Below the pieces are notes generated by a model that saw nothing but the letters and a program-made list of their open reading frames with translations, made no database searches and was not told where the DNA came from. The position numbers and the translations under genes were made by a program. Below are positions 32,870 to 39,826 of a stretch of 55,408 nt of DNA, one piece after another. Source of the stretch: Pyxidicoccus fallax (lineage in GTDB: Bacteria; Myxococcota; Myxococcia; Myxococcales; Myxococcaceae); the NCBI RefSeq assembly GCF_012933655.1, contig NZ_JABBJJ010000039.1:1-55408 (forward strand). The letters run 5' to 3'. The stretch's first letter is position 1. Every line of letters begins with the position of its first letter.

Positions 32870-34756
32870 CTACAGGCCCAGCCGCATGCCCAGGCCCGCG
32901 CCGGGCAGCAGCCGCAGCGAGAGCTGGCCGTCCTGCTTCAGGAAGGCGCAGGGCGCATGGGCGCCGAGCTGCACCGCCACCCGGGGCGTCACGTCCCAGG
33001 ACAGCGTGGCGGCCGGCCCCAGCCCGGGCGCGAGCGCCCAGGCCACGCCGCGATTCGTGGACTGACGGATGAACTGCACGCCCGCCTCCGCGCTCGCCGA
33101 GGCTTCCAGGGGCCCGCGCCGCAGCGCCCAGCGATAGCCCAGCGCCATGGCGCCCGCGGCCTCGCGTCCCACGGGACGGGCACCGCGCCCCAGCTCCACC
33201 GACAGCACCAGCCGCTCCAGGGGCAGCCCGCTCAGCTCCAGCCGCAGCGCCTGCAGGGCGCCCATTCCCTTCGCCACCGACTGGCGGACGCCACCGCGCA
33301 CGGCCAGGGTCGGGCGGGCGGGGGGCCGCGCCTCGCTGTGCATGGAGATGCCCATGGGTGCGGAGGAGGAGTGAGGCACTGGCGCGGGGGGCTGCTCCTC
33401 ACCGAGCACGGAGGAGAGTCCCGTGGGCGAGGAGGAGGAACGAGGTGCTGACGTGAGGGCTTCCACCTCGTCGAGCACGGCGAGGCCCGTGCGCATGGAC
33501 GGGGACTTTGAAGCGGGGGCTTCCGCCTCACCATGCACAGTGTCGCCCGGCGATCCGGACGGCGAGAAGCCGGCGAGGGACGCTGATGTGGAGCTCGCGG
33601 GGACGGACGGCGCCGTGGGCGGCCGCGCGTCGCCGCTCTCGGCGAAGCCCGGCCCGACGGAGCGCGCGGGCTGCGATGCGGACGTCTCCTCCACCAACCC
33701 CTTGGTGCTGGCGGCGGAAGCCGACGCGGCGACGGGCGCGAGGTCCTCCCAGCGCACGCGCTTCACCTGTCCCGCGGGCGCGCGGAGGAATCCACGGTGC
33801 TGACGGCCCGCGCGCCAGGCGCGCAGCTCGTACTCGCCAGGAGGCACCGCCAGCCGGGGCACGGCGCCCGGGCCCAGCTCCGCCATCACCTGCCCGCGCT
33901 CGGGGCGCAGCAGCAGCGCCCGCTCGAAGTCGGACGGCAGCTCCAGCGCGGTGCCGGGACTCGGAAGCTGGGTGAGCACCAGCTCGCCCTTGCCGCTCAG
34001 CCGGTAGTCATAGGCCGGGTGCTGCCCGCCCAGCAGCACGTCCGCGGTGGCCGACACCGTATGCGCGTACGCGTACTGGTACGCCTCTCCGAGCGTCACC
34101 AGCCCGTCCCCGGAGGAGTCCGCGGCCCCGCGCAGGCCGGACACCAGGTGGTGCGTGAAGAGGGAGCCACCCACCTCGCGCGACTCCAGCGCCAGCTCGT
34201 CCTCCGCGCTGGAGGTGAGCAGCGCATGGCCGCTGCTGTGCAACTCGTCCGTCAGCCGCAGCTCGAAGGAGGGGCCCGGGCGTCCGCCCTTGATGCGCAG
34301 CAGGGCGCCGCTGCGGCACGAGTCCACGATGGCCAGCCGCACGTCCGCCTTCGTCGAGTCCAGCCACTCGCGCAGGGCCGCGTACGGCAGCCGCTCGGTG
34401 CCCAGCTCCAGCGCCACGCCGTCCGAGTGCCCGGAGAAATAGAAGAGCAGCACCACGCGCGTGTTCGGCGTGGCGCGCAGGGCGGCAACCCTCCTGGCCA
34501 CGTCCGCCAGCGCGGCGCGCACCGTGGGCAGGTCCTGGCCCTGGAGCATGACGATGTCCCTGGACGCCACGTCGCCCAGCTCCGAGAGCACGCTCGCGAG
34601 CTTGGCGGCGTCCGCCTCGGCGTAGCGCAGCGGCGGGCGCGCACCTCCGCCGACGTTGTGGCCCACGAGGATGGCGAGGCGCCGGATTTCCGCCTGGGCG
34701 GGCAGGGCCGCGACGAGCGCGGCGACGAGCAGGAGGCAGCGGGCGGAGGTCGTCAC
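32870..34756 (-). CDS. Exported caspase-like (C14) protease with probable outer membrane beta-barrel tail
   Basis: 628 residues, ATG 34756. The signal peptide is MTTSARCLLLVAALVAALPA (QA/E). Residues ~24-260 form a caspase p20-like domain: RRLAILVGHNVGG, catalytic His110 in LLFYFSGHSDG and Cys147 in AIVDSCRSG, then ALLTSSAEDELALE. Residues ~340-490 are a low-complexity Ser/Pro/Ala linker. The last ~120 residues (LVLSVELGRGA, LEASASAEAGVQFI, VAVQLGAHA, LGMRLGL) alternate like outer membrane strands. I infer a periplasmic caspase tethered to the outer membrane. It is third in an ATGA-coupled operon with an ECF sigma factor and anti-sigma factor, which suggests stress-regulated production. Confidence 0.84.
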   Translation of the reverse strand: MTTSARCLLLVAALVAALPAQAEIRRLAILVGHNVGGGARPPLRYAEADAAKLASVLSELGDVASRDIVMLQGQDLPTVRAALADVARRVAALRATPNTRVVLLFYFSGHSDGVALELGTERLPYAALREWLDSTKADVRLAIVDSCRSGALLRIKGGRPGPSFELRLTDELHSSGHALLTSSAEDELALESREVGGSLFTHHLVSGLRGAADSSGDGLVTLGEAYQYAYAHTVSATADVLLGGQHPAYDYRLSGKGELVLTQLPSPGTALELPSDFERALLLRPERGQVMAELGPGAVPRLAVPPGEYELRAWRAGRQHRGFLRAPAGQVKRVRWEDLAPVAASASAASTKGLVEETSASQPARSVGPGFAESGDARPPTAPSVPASSTSASLAGFSPSGSPGDTVHGEAEAPASKSPSMRTGLAVLDEVEALTSAPRSSSSPTGLSSVLGEEQPPAPVPHSSSAPMGISMHSEARPPARPTLAVRGGVRQSVAKGMGALQALRLELSGLPLERLVLSVELGRGARPVGREAAGAMALGYRWALRRGPLEASASAEAGVQFIRQSTNRGVAWALAPGLGPAATLSWDVTPRVAVQLGAHAPCAFLKQDGQLSLRLLPGAGLGMRLGL

Positions 34757-35502
34757 GGCTGGGGCTTCTCGAAGAGGAAGGTGGCCTGTTGCGCGCCGTC
34801 CGGGACGGGCAGGCGCGTCTGGTGGCGGATGGCGTTCGCGCCCCCCGCGGCGAGCTCGCGCAGCGCCGGGGCCACCGAGTCGAAGGTCAGGGGCTCGCGG
34901 GAGAAGAGGGCGAAGAGTCGCTCGGGGCCGGGGGCCGTGTCGAGGACCACACTGCCGGGGACCTCGGCCTGTGCCCCTTCGGAGAGGGGCGCGCTCCGGG
35001 CGCCGCCGAAGGGGTGGTAGGTGTTCACCTGACCCGCGCCATCCACGGAGACGAGCAGGACGTACGGCAGCCCGCCCCCGTCCAGCCGGAAGCGCACCTG
35101 GTCACCGGGGGCCAGCGACTCGCCCTCCTGCACCTTCCAGGTGCGCTCGCCCCGGTGGGCGAAGAGCTGGAGCGTGGCGCCGCCCTTCACGCCGTACTCG
35201 GGCTCGGTGTCGGTCTTCGGAGGCCGCGCCATGACGAGCACCCCGGCCGTCACCGCCACCAGGGGGACGAGCCAGCGCCAGGCGGAGTGCCACGCCGGAG
35301 GCCGCCGCAGGGCGGGCGCGGTGCGGGGCAGCACGTGGACGGTGAAGTGGCTTCGCAGCGAGGCCAGCTCCTCGGCGCGGGCGCGGCAGGTGGCGCAGGC
35401 GTCGAGGTGCGCCCGGGCGGCGGAGCGCGCGTCGGCGGGGAGCGCGTCCAGGGCGAGCGCGTCGAGCTGGAGGCTGGAGAGGTGGAGGGAGGAAGGAGTC
35501 AT
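34753..35502 (-). CDS. Anti-sigma factor (zinc-finger, one TM) with DUF4384-like periplasmic domain
   Basis: 249 residues, ATG 35502, overlapping the sigma gene by ATGA. Residues ~30-50 carry the anti-sigma zinc motif (ARAHLDACATCRARAEEL, HxxxCxxC). One transmembrane helix lies at ~73-91 (WRWLVPLVAVTAGVLVMA). The periplasmic part (GERTWKVQEGESLAPGDQVR, PYVLLVSVDGAGQVNTYHPF) resembles DUF4384, a domain often attached to caspase-like proteases. It should sequester the adjacent ECF sigma factor at the inner membrane until a periplasmic signal arrives. The longer open frame upstream overlaps the sigma gene and is rejected. Confidence 0.84.
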   Translation of the reverse strand: MTPSSLHLSSLQLDALALDALPADARSAARAHLDACATCRARAEELASLRSHFTVHVLPRTAPALRRPPAWHSAWRWLVPLVAVTAGVLVMARPPKTDTEPEYGVKGGATLQLFAHRGERTWKVQEGESLAPGDQVRFRLDGGGLPYVLLVSVDGAGQVNTYHPFGGARSAPLSEGAQAEVPGSVVLDTAPGPERLFALFSREPLTFDSVAPALRELAAGGANAIRHQTRLPVPDGAQQATFLFEKPQP

Positions 35503-35984
35503 GAGGGGCTGCTCCCGGTGAGCGTGCGCGCGTGCCGGTGGAAGTCGGCGAGCCGGTTGACGACCGTGCGACGAGAGATGCCGAGCACCTGGGCGACCTC
35601 GTCCTGGGTCAGCCCGTCGGCGAGGTGGAGCCAGGCGACCTCGGCCATCTGGGGTGGGGCGGAGGCGATGAGGCGGCGGGCGAGGTCCCGGTCCTCCAAG
35701 AGGCGCTCGGTGTCGGTGCCGGGGTGCTCGGGGAGCTCGGCCACGGGCAGGGCGCGGCGGCGGCCGTCCCGGATCTGGTTGAGGCAGTAGTTGGTGGCGA
35801 TGCGGTAGATGTAGGCGAGCGCCTGGCTGGCGTCCGGTGCCCGCTCCAGGTGGCGATGGAGCCGGAGGAAGGTCTCCTGGGCCGCGTCCGCCGCCGCGGC
35901 GTCGTCGCCCAGAATCTGCCTGCACCGGGCGTACAGGGTGGGCCCGTAGGTGCGATACAGCGCGTGGATGCGGTCTTCGGCCAT
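35499..35984 (-). CDS. ECF-type RNA polymerase sigma factor
   Basis: 161 residues, ATG 35984. Region 2: LYRTYGPTLYARCRQILGDD, AAADAAQETFLRLHRHLERA and LAYIYRIATNYCLNQIRD. Region 4: EVAWLHLADGLTQDEVAQVL, GISRRTVVNRLADFHRHA (helix-turn-helix). No extra C-terminal domain. It is first gene of the sigma/anti-sigma/caspase operon, so it likely activates its own operon; I could not identify the matching -35/-10 upstream. Confidence 0.92.
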   Translation of the reverse strand: MAEDRIHALYRTYGPTLYARCRQILGDDAAAADAAQETFLRLHRHLERAPDASQALAYIYRIATNYCLNQIRDGRRRALPVAELPEHPGTDTERLLEDRDLARRLIASAPPQMAEVAWLHLADGLTQDEVAQVLGISRRTVVNRLADFHRHARTLTGSSPS

Positions 35985-36087
35985 GGTGTCCGGGGGTCCG
36001 GCCCCCTACCAACACCCCAGGCGTCCGGATTGCGCAAATGCGGCGCGGAGGCCCGGACACCGGGGGGGATGTGGTAGCACGGCGCCC

Positions 36088-36975
36088 ATGGCCTTTCCCC
36101 CCCACCGGGGCCGCCCGCTTGCCCACAAGGTCCGTCAGCGCACCCCGGGCCACCACTACAACGCGAGCTTCCTGTCCGCCGCGGACCGGACGGAAATCCT
36201 GGCGTGGCTTGGCACGCTCCACCCGCTGTGGGAGGAGCGCTACTCGAAGCACTTCCCGCCCCCGCCGGGGCAGTCGCAGCGGCGGCTGTTGCGGCCGGTG
36301 TACTGGTTGGGGAACTGGCAGTTCGCGTGCCTCGACTACTACCGGCCGCCGAAGGGCGTGCTGAACCGGTGCGTGAAGGCCGAGCCCTTCCCCGCGGTGC
36401 TCCAGCGGCAGGTGGCGAAGATTGAAGAGCTGGCGCGGCGGATGTTCCGCGGGCCGGACATGCCGAAGGGCTGGCACCTCAACACGTGCCTGGTGAACTT
36501 CTACGGCAGCCGGCTGGAGGACGGGCGCTGGGCGGACACCGCGCGGGTGGGGGAGCACAAGGACTTCGAGCCGGGTCCGGTGGCGTCGCTGTCCTTCGGC
36601 GAGCGGGCCCTCATCCAGTTCGTCACCTCCACGCGGCCGGGCGAGCGGGACGAGGTGGTGCTGGAGCAGTGGCTGGACGACGGCTCGCTCCAGCTCTTCG
36701 GCGGCGCGCGGTGGAAGGACCAGACGTTCCACCGCGTGCAGCGGGTGGACACGCGCGCGGGCCACGTCATGCCGCCGGAGCTGCCGGACTTCCGCACCCG
36801 GCGCATCAACCTCACGTTCCGCTACGTGCCCGATGAGCACGTGATTCCCTTCGCGAAGCTGTCACCCGAGGCCCGCGAGGACGTGCGGCCCTACATGGAG
36901 ACGCTCGCGCGGGGCAGTGCGTTCTTCAAGGCGGAGCTGGAGAAGGAACAGGCGATGGGGCGGCCCCAGGGATGA
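36088..36975 (+). CDS. AlkB-like 2-oxoglutarate/Fe(II) dioxygenase
   Basis: 295 residues from ATG 36088; in-frame codons upstream reach into the divergent sigma gene region and are not needed. The AlkB core is present: LNTCLVNFYG, the iron ligands HxD in GEHKDFEPGPVASLSFG, the distal His in FHRVQRVD, and 2OG-binding RxNLTFR in TRRINLTFR. AlkB enzymes oxidatively demethylate alkylated DNA or RNA bases. The N-terminal ~100 residues (RQRTPGHHYNASFLSAADRT...LNRCVKAEPFP) are longer than in E. coli AlkB (216 residues total) and resemble the eukaryote-like/ALKBH group; the substrate may be nucleic acid or protein. Confidence 0.82.
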   Translation: MAFPPHRGRPLAHKVRQRTPGHHYNASFLSAADRTEILAWLGTLHPLWEERYSKHFPPPPGQSQRRLLRPVYWLGNWQFACLDYYRPPKGVLNRCVKAEPFPAVLQRQVAKIEELARRMFRGPDMPKGWHLNTCLVNFYGSRLEDGRWADTARVGEHKDFEPGPVASLSFGERALIQFVTSTRPGERDEVVLEQWLDDGSLQLFGGARWKDQTFHRVQRVDTRAGHVMPPELPDFRTRRINLTFRYVPDEHVIPFAKLSPEAREDVRPYMETLARGSAFFKAELEKEQAMGRPQG

Positions 36976-37011
36976 GCCGATGGGAACCGCCCGCCTGAAT
37001 CGCGACGCTCT

Positions 37012-37419
37012 CTAGAGGGGCTTGGCGACGATGGCCGTGTCCCCACCCACGGGCGACAGGCCCTGCGCCTGCCATACGCCCGGCACATAGCCCTCTATGG
37101 CTTCGACCTCGCAGTAGACCGCATTGGCACAACCATGGCCGCGCCTGCTGCCCCTGACACCCGGCAAGGTGATGTCCGCCGCGACATTGATGTATGGCTG
37201 GACGAGCGCGCACGTGACGGCGGCTTTCGCTGCCGCGTAGGGAGTGCCATTGCTCGAGTAAGCCACATACGGCTCGGTGACGGTGGTCACGCAACCCGCG
37301 ACAGCGGACTGTTCCTGCGTCGCGATGTCTTTGTCCTGCTCCGTGGAGTTGTCGGCGCCACAGCCAACACCCATCAGCATGACACTGGCACCCAAAAGAA
37401 ATGCAGCCGGCATCTTCAT
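37012..37419 (-). CDS. Small cysteine-containing putative lipoprotein
   Basis: 135 residues from ATG 37419, preceded on the minus strand by GGAGA 6 bases away. The leader MKMPAAFLLGASVMLMGVGC suggests lipidation at Cys20, though Gly at -3 makes the lipobox imperfect. The mature protein has four more Cys (AGCVTTVTEP, VTCALVQPY, GHGCANAVYCEVEAIEG), probably disulfide-bonded. No family recognised. Codon use is less GC-biased than its neighbours (for example CCAAAAGAAATG near the start), as in many secreted small proteins of myxobacteria or recent acquisitions. Confidence 0.66.
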   Translation of the reverse strand: MKMPAAFLLGASVMLMGVGCGADNSTEQDKDIATQEQSAVAGCVTTVTEPYVAYSSNGTPYAAAKAAVTCALVQPYINVAADITLPGVRGSRRGHGCANAVYCEVEAIEGYVPGVWQAQGLSPVGGDTAIVAKPL

Positions 37420-37548
37420 GGAGTCTCTCCGAGAAGTGATTGATGCGAGCGACACCATAGGCGTGCCTGTCTGGAATTGTAAATTCTGGTTGCTGGTGAT
37501 GGACTGCAGGGGAGCGATTGGGCCGGCTGAGAGAAGCCAGAGGCGCGT

Positions 37549-38805
37549 CTACGGGCTCCGCTTCTTGTGCGTCCGTGCGTGGCGGCCGGGTGCCTGTCCC
37601 GGCTCGAGCTTCGGGGCGCTCGCGCCCGTCTGCGGCGGACCCGGGTCTTTCTGCGCCGCGAGGAAGCGCTCCCAATGCTCCTTGAAGACGGGGTCCTCGC
37701 GCGGCACCGGGACGCGGGGAATCTCCGCGCGCATGATGCTCTCGATGCGGGTGATGACCTGCCCCTCGCGCGTCAGGGCGAAGGTGGACGCCACGCCGCT
37801 GGCCGCCGCGCGGGCGGTGCGGCCGATGCGGTGCACGTAGTCCTCGGGCGCGTGCGGCAGGTCGTAGTTGATGACGTGCCCCACGTCCTCCACGTCCAGC
37901 CCGCGCGCGGCGATGTCCGTGGCCACGAGGCAGCGGTAGGTGCCGTCGCGGAAGCCCTCCATCGCCTGCCGCCGCTGGTTCTGCGTGCGGTCCGCGTGCA
38001 GCACCGCGCACTTGTGGCCCGCCTTCTGGAGCGCCTTGTGCACCTTGTCCGCGCGCTCGCGGGCGCGGGTGAAGATGAGCGCCGTCGCCTCGTCGCGCGC
38101 CAGCAGCGTGAGCAGCAGCGGCGTCTTCTCCTCCGGCCGGACGAAGTAGAGCCGCTGCTCCGCGCGCTCGGCGGGAGTGCCGCTGCGGGTCACCTCCACG
38201 CGCACCGGCTTGTAGAGGCGCGAGCGCGCGAAGCGGCTCACCTCCGGACCCAGCGTCGCGGAGAACAGCAGCGTCTGCCGGCGGCGGGGGAGCGCGGCGA
38301 AGATGCGCTCCAACTGCGGCAGGAAGCCCATGTCCAGCATCCGGTCCGCCTCGTCCAGGACGAGCGCCTCCAGGTGCGGGAAGGCGGCGCCGCCGTGCTC
38401 CAGCAGGTCCACCAGCCGCCCGGGCGTGGCGAGCACGAAGGTGGGGCGCTCCTTCAGCTCCTTCACCTGCGCCCCCATGTCCTCGCCGCCGATGACGACC
38501 GCGTGCGTGAGGCCGCGCGGCTCACCGAAGAAGCGCACGGGCTCGGCGATCTGCTGCACCAGTTCGCGGGTGGGGGCGAGCACCAGCCCGAGCGTGCCCT
38601 TCTTCCCGGCGAAGCGCTCGACGAGGGGCAGCACGTACGCGGCCGTCTTGCCGGTGCCGGTGGCGGCGCAGCCGATGACGTCCTTCCCGGCGAGGGCCGG
38701 GGGAATGGCCTGCGCCTGGATGGGGGTGGGGCGGGTGAAGCGCGCCCGGCGCAAGGCACCGAGCGTCTCCCGCGAGAGGCCGAGCTGGTCGAAGGCGTCG
38801 CTCAC
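37549..38805 (-). CDS. DEAD-box RNA helicase (RhlE-like)
   Basis: 418 residues, ATG 38805. All motifs: Q motif (FTRPTPIQAQAIPPAL), I (AATGTGKTAA), Ia (APTRELVQQ), II DEAD (VLDEADRMLDMGFLPQLER), III SAT (LLFSATL), IV (ALIFTRARERAD), V (VATDIAARGLDVEDVGHVIN), VI (YVHRIGRTARA). It unwinds structured RNA in ribosome biogenesis or mRNA decay. The C-terminus is short and basic (RHARTHKKRSP), an RNA-binding tail. Confidence 0.93.
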   Translation of the reverse strand: MSDAFDQLGLSRETLGALRRARFTRPTPIQAQAIPPALAGKDVIGCAATGTGKTAAYVLPLVERFAGKKGTLGLVLAPTRELVQQIAEPVRFFGEPRGLTHAVVIGGEDMGAQVKELKERPTFVLATPGRLVDLLEHGGAAFPHLEALVLDEADRMLDMGFLPQLERIFAALPRRRQTLLFSATLGPEVSRFARSRLYKPVRVEVTRSGTPAERAEQRLYFVRPEEKTPLLLTLLARDEATALIFTRARERADKVHKALQKAGHKCAVLHADRTQNQRRQAMEGFRDGTYRCLVATDIAARGLDVEDVGHVINYDLPHAPEDYVHRIGRTARAAASGVASTFALTREGQVITRIESIMRAEIPRVPVPREDPVFKEHWERFLAAQKDPGPPQTGASAPKLEPGQAPGRHARTHKKRSP

Positions 38806-38824
38806 GTCCCCCGGACTACCACGG

Positions 38825-38853
38825 CGCGAGGCCCCGTGGGGGAGGGCCTCGCG
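38825..38853 (-). terminator. Perfect 10-base hairpin downstream of the first VWA gene
   Basis: CGCGAGGCCC (38825-38834) pairs with GGGCCTCGCG (38844-38853), 9-base loop, 10 bases past the VWA stop (minus strand) and just before the helicase start. No T tract. It probably separates the VWA transcript from the helicase. Confidence 0.5.
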
Positions 38854-38863
38854 GGCATTTGTC

Positions 38864-39769
38864 CTACGCCGCGCGCCGCAAGGCCTTGGCCCAGGGCTCG
38901 ATGGCCCGGACGATGGCCTTCACGCGCTCCTTCGGCTTGCCGCTGGCGCTCAGGCGCTCGGCCACGGCGTCGACCCCGGGGACGGCGCGCTCGGTGAGGG
39001 CCACGAGGGCCGCGGCCACGTCGCACGTGTCCGCCGGGTCGTCCATGAAGATGACCCGGTCGCCCAGGTAGCTGACCCAGAACTGCTCGCAGCGGCCCCG
39101 GCGGCGCTGGTCGGGGATGAGGAAGAAGGGGTGGAAGGTCTTGTCCAGCCGGCTGACCACCTCCTCCATGGGGATGTCCCGGGTCATCCGCGTGCCGAGG
39201 AGTCGCTCGACGTGCTCCTTCGCCACGTAGTGGAAGGCGGGCTCGTCGCCGGTCATGAAGAAGTAGCCCTTCTTCCCGCGCTTCTCGAAGCAGTCCATCG
39301 CGGTGTGCTCGGCGGCGAAGTACATGCCCAGCTCGTAGGTCTCCGCCGGGTTCGAGCCGCCGCCGCGCTCCAGGAACATCCACGTGAGCCACTGGTCCAG
39401 CTGCTGCTCGGAGGACTCGAACTGGCCCACCTGGAGGGGCGCGTCGTCCATGTACGCGTCGCCCACGGCCATGAAGAGCACCTGCGGGTCCGCGATGCCG
39501 GCGTCCATCAGGTCCTTCATGAAGGAGGGGAACGTCTGCCGCGCGAGGATTTCGGGGATGTTGCCCATGGAGCCCGTCACGTCGAGCGCCATGACCACGG
39601 AGAGCGAGTGGGGATGCGCCGCGCTGTCACGGCTCTCGCGGCACTTCACGTTGCGAGGGTCCATCTTCGGGTGACAGGACCGCTGCCGGAAGACCTCCTG
39701 CTGCGGGAGGTCGCTGCGGGCCTTCGTCATCGCCTCGTGCGCTTCGTAGCTGTAGCTGCCGTACCCCAT
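38864..39769 (-). CDS. VWA-domain protein, copy 1 (MGYGSYSYEAHE family)
   Basis: 301 residues, ATG 39769. A von Willebrand A fold with MIDAS DVTGSMG at residues 63-69 after a hydrophobic strand (LSVVMALD), a conserved Asp later (LFMAVGDAYMDDAPL) and KKGYFFMTGDEPAFHYV. The N-terminus MGYGSYSYEAHEAMTKARSD is shared almost exactly with the paralogue at 42751-43728. No signal peptide, so it is cytosolic, unlike adhesive VWA proteins; it resembles in concept the TerY-type VWA proteins of stress systems. It lies just downstream of a PurA-like gene on the same strand (57-base gap). Confidence 0.78.
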   Translation of the reverse strand: MGYGSYSYEAHEAMTKARSDLPQQEVFRQRSCHPKMDPRNVKCRESRDSAAHPHSLSVVMALDVTGSMGNIPEILARQTFPSFMKDLMDAGIADPQVLFMAVGDAYMDDAPLQVGQFESSEQQLDQWLTWMFLERGGGSNPAETYELGMYFAAEHTAMDCFEKRGKKGYFFMTGDEPAFHYVAKEHVERLLGTRMTRDIPMEEVVSRLDKTFHPFFLIPDQRRRGRCEQFWVSYLGDRVIFMDDPADTCDVAAALVALTERAVPGVDAVAERLSASGKPKERVKAIVRAIEPWAKALRRAA

Positions 39770-39826
39770 GTCTCGAAACCCCCTCTGGTATCAGGATGGG
39801 AGGCTAGCCCGGAGGTGCCGATGGCG

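Noticed and set aside
34753..36840. 695-residue minus-strand frame that would fuse the anti-sigma factor to upstream sequence
   Set aside because: It reads through the sigma gene in another frame and through the AlkB-like gene in antisense; the anti-sigma gene starts at the ATGA overlap at 35502.
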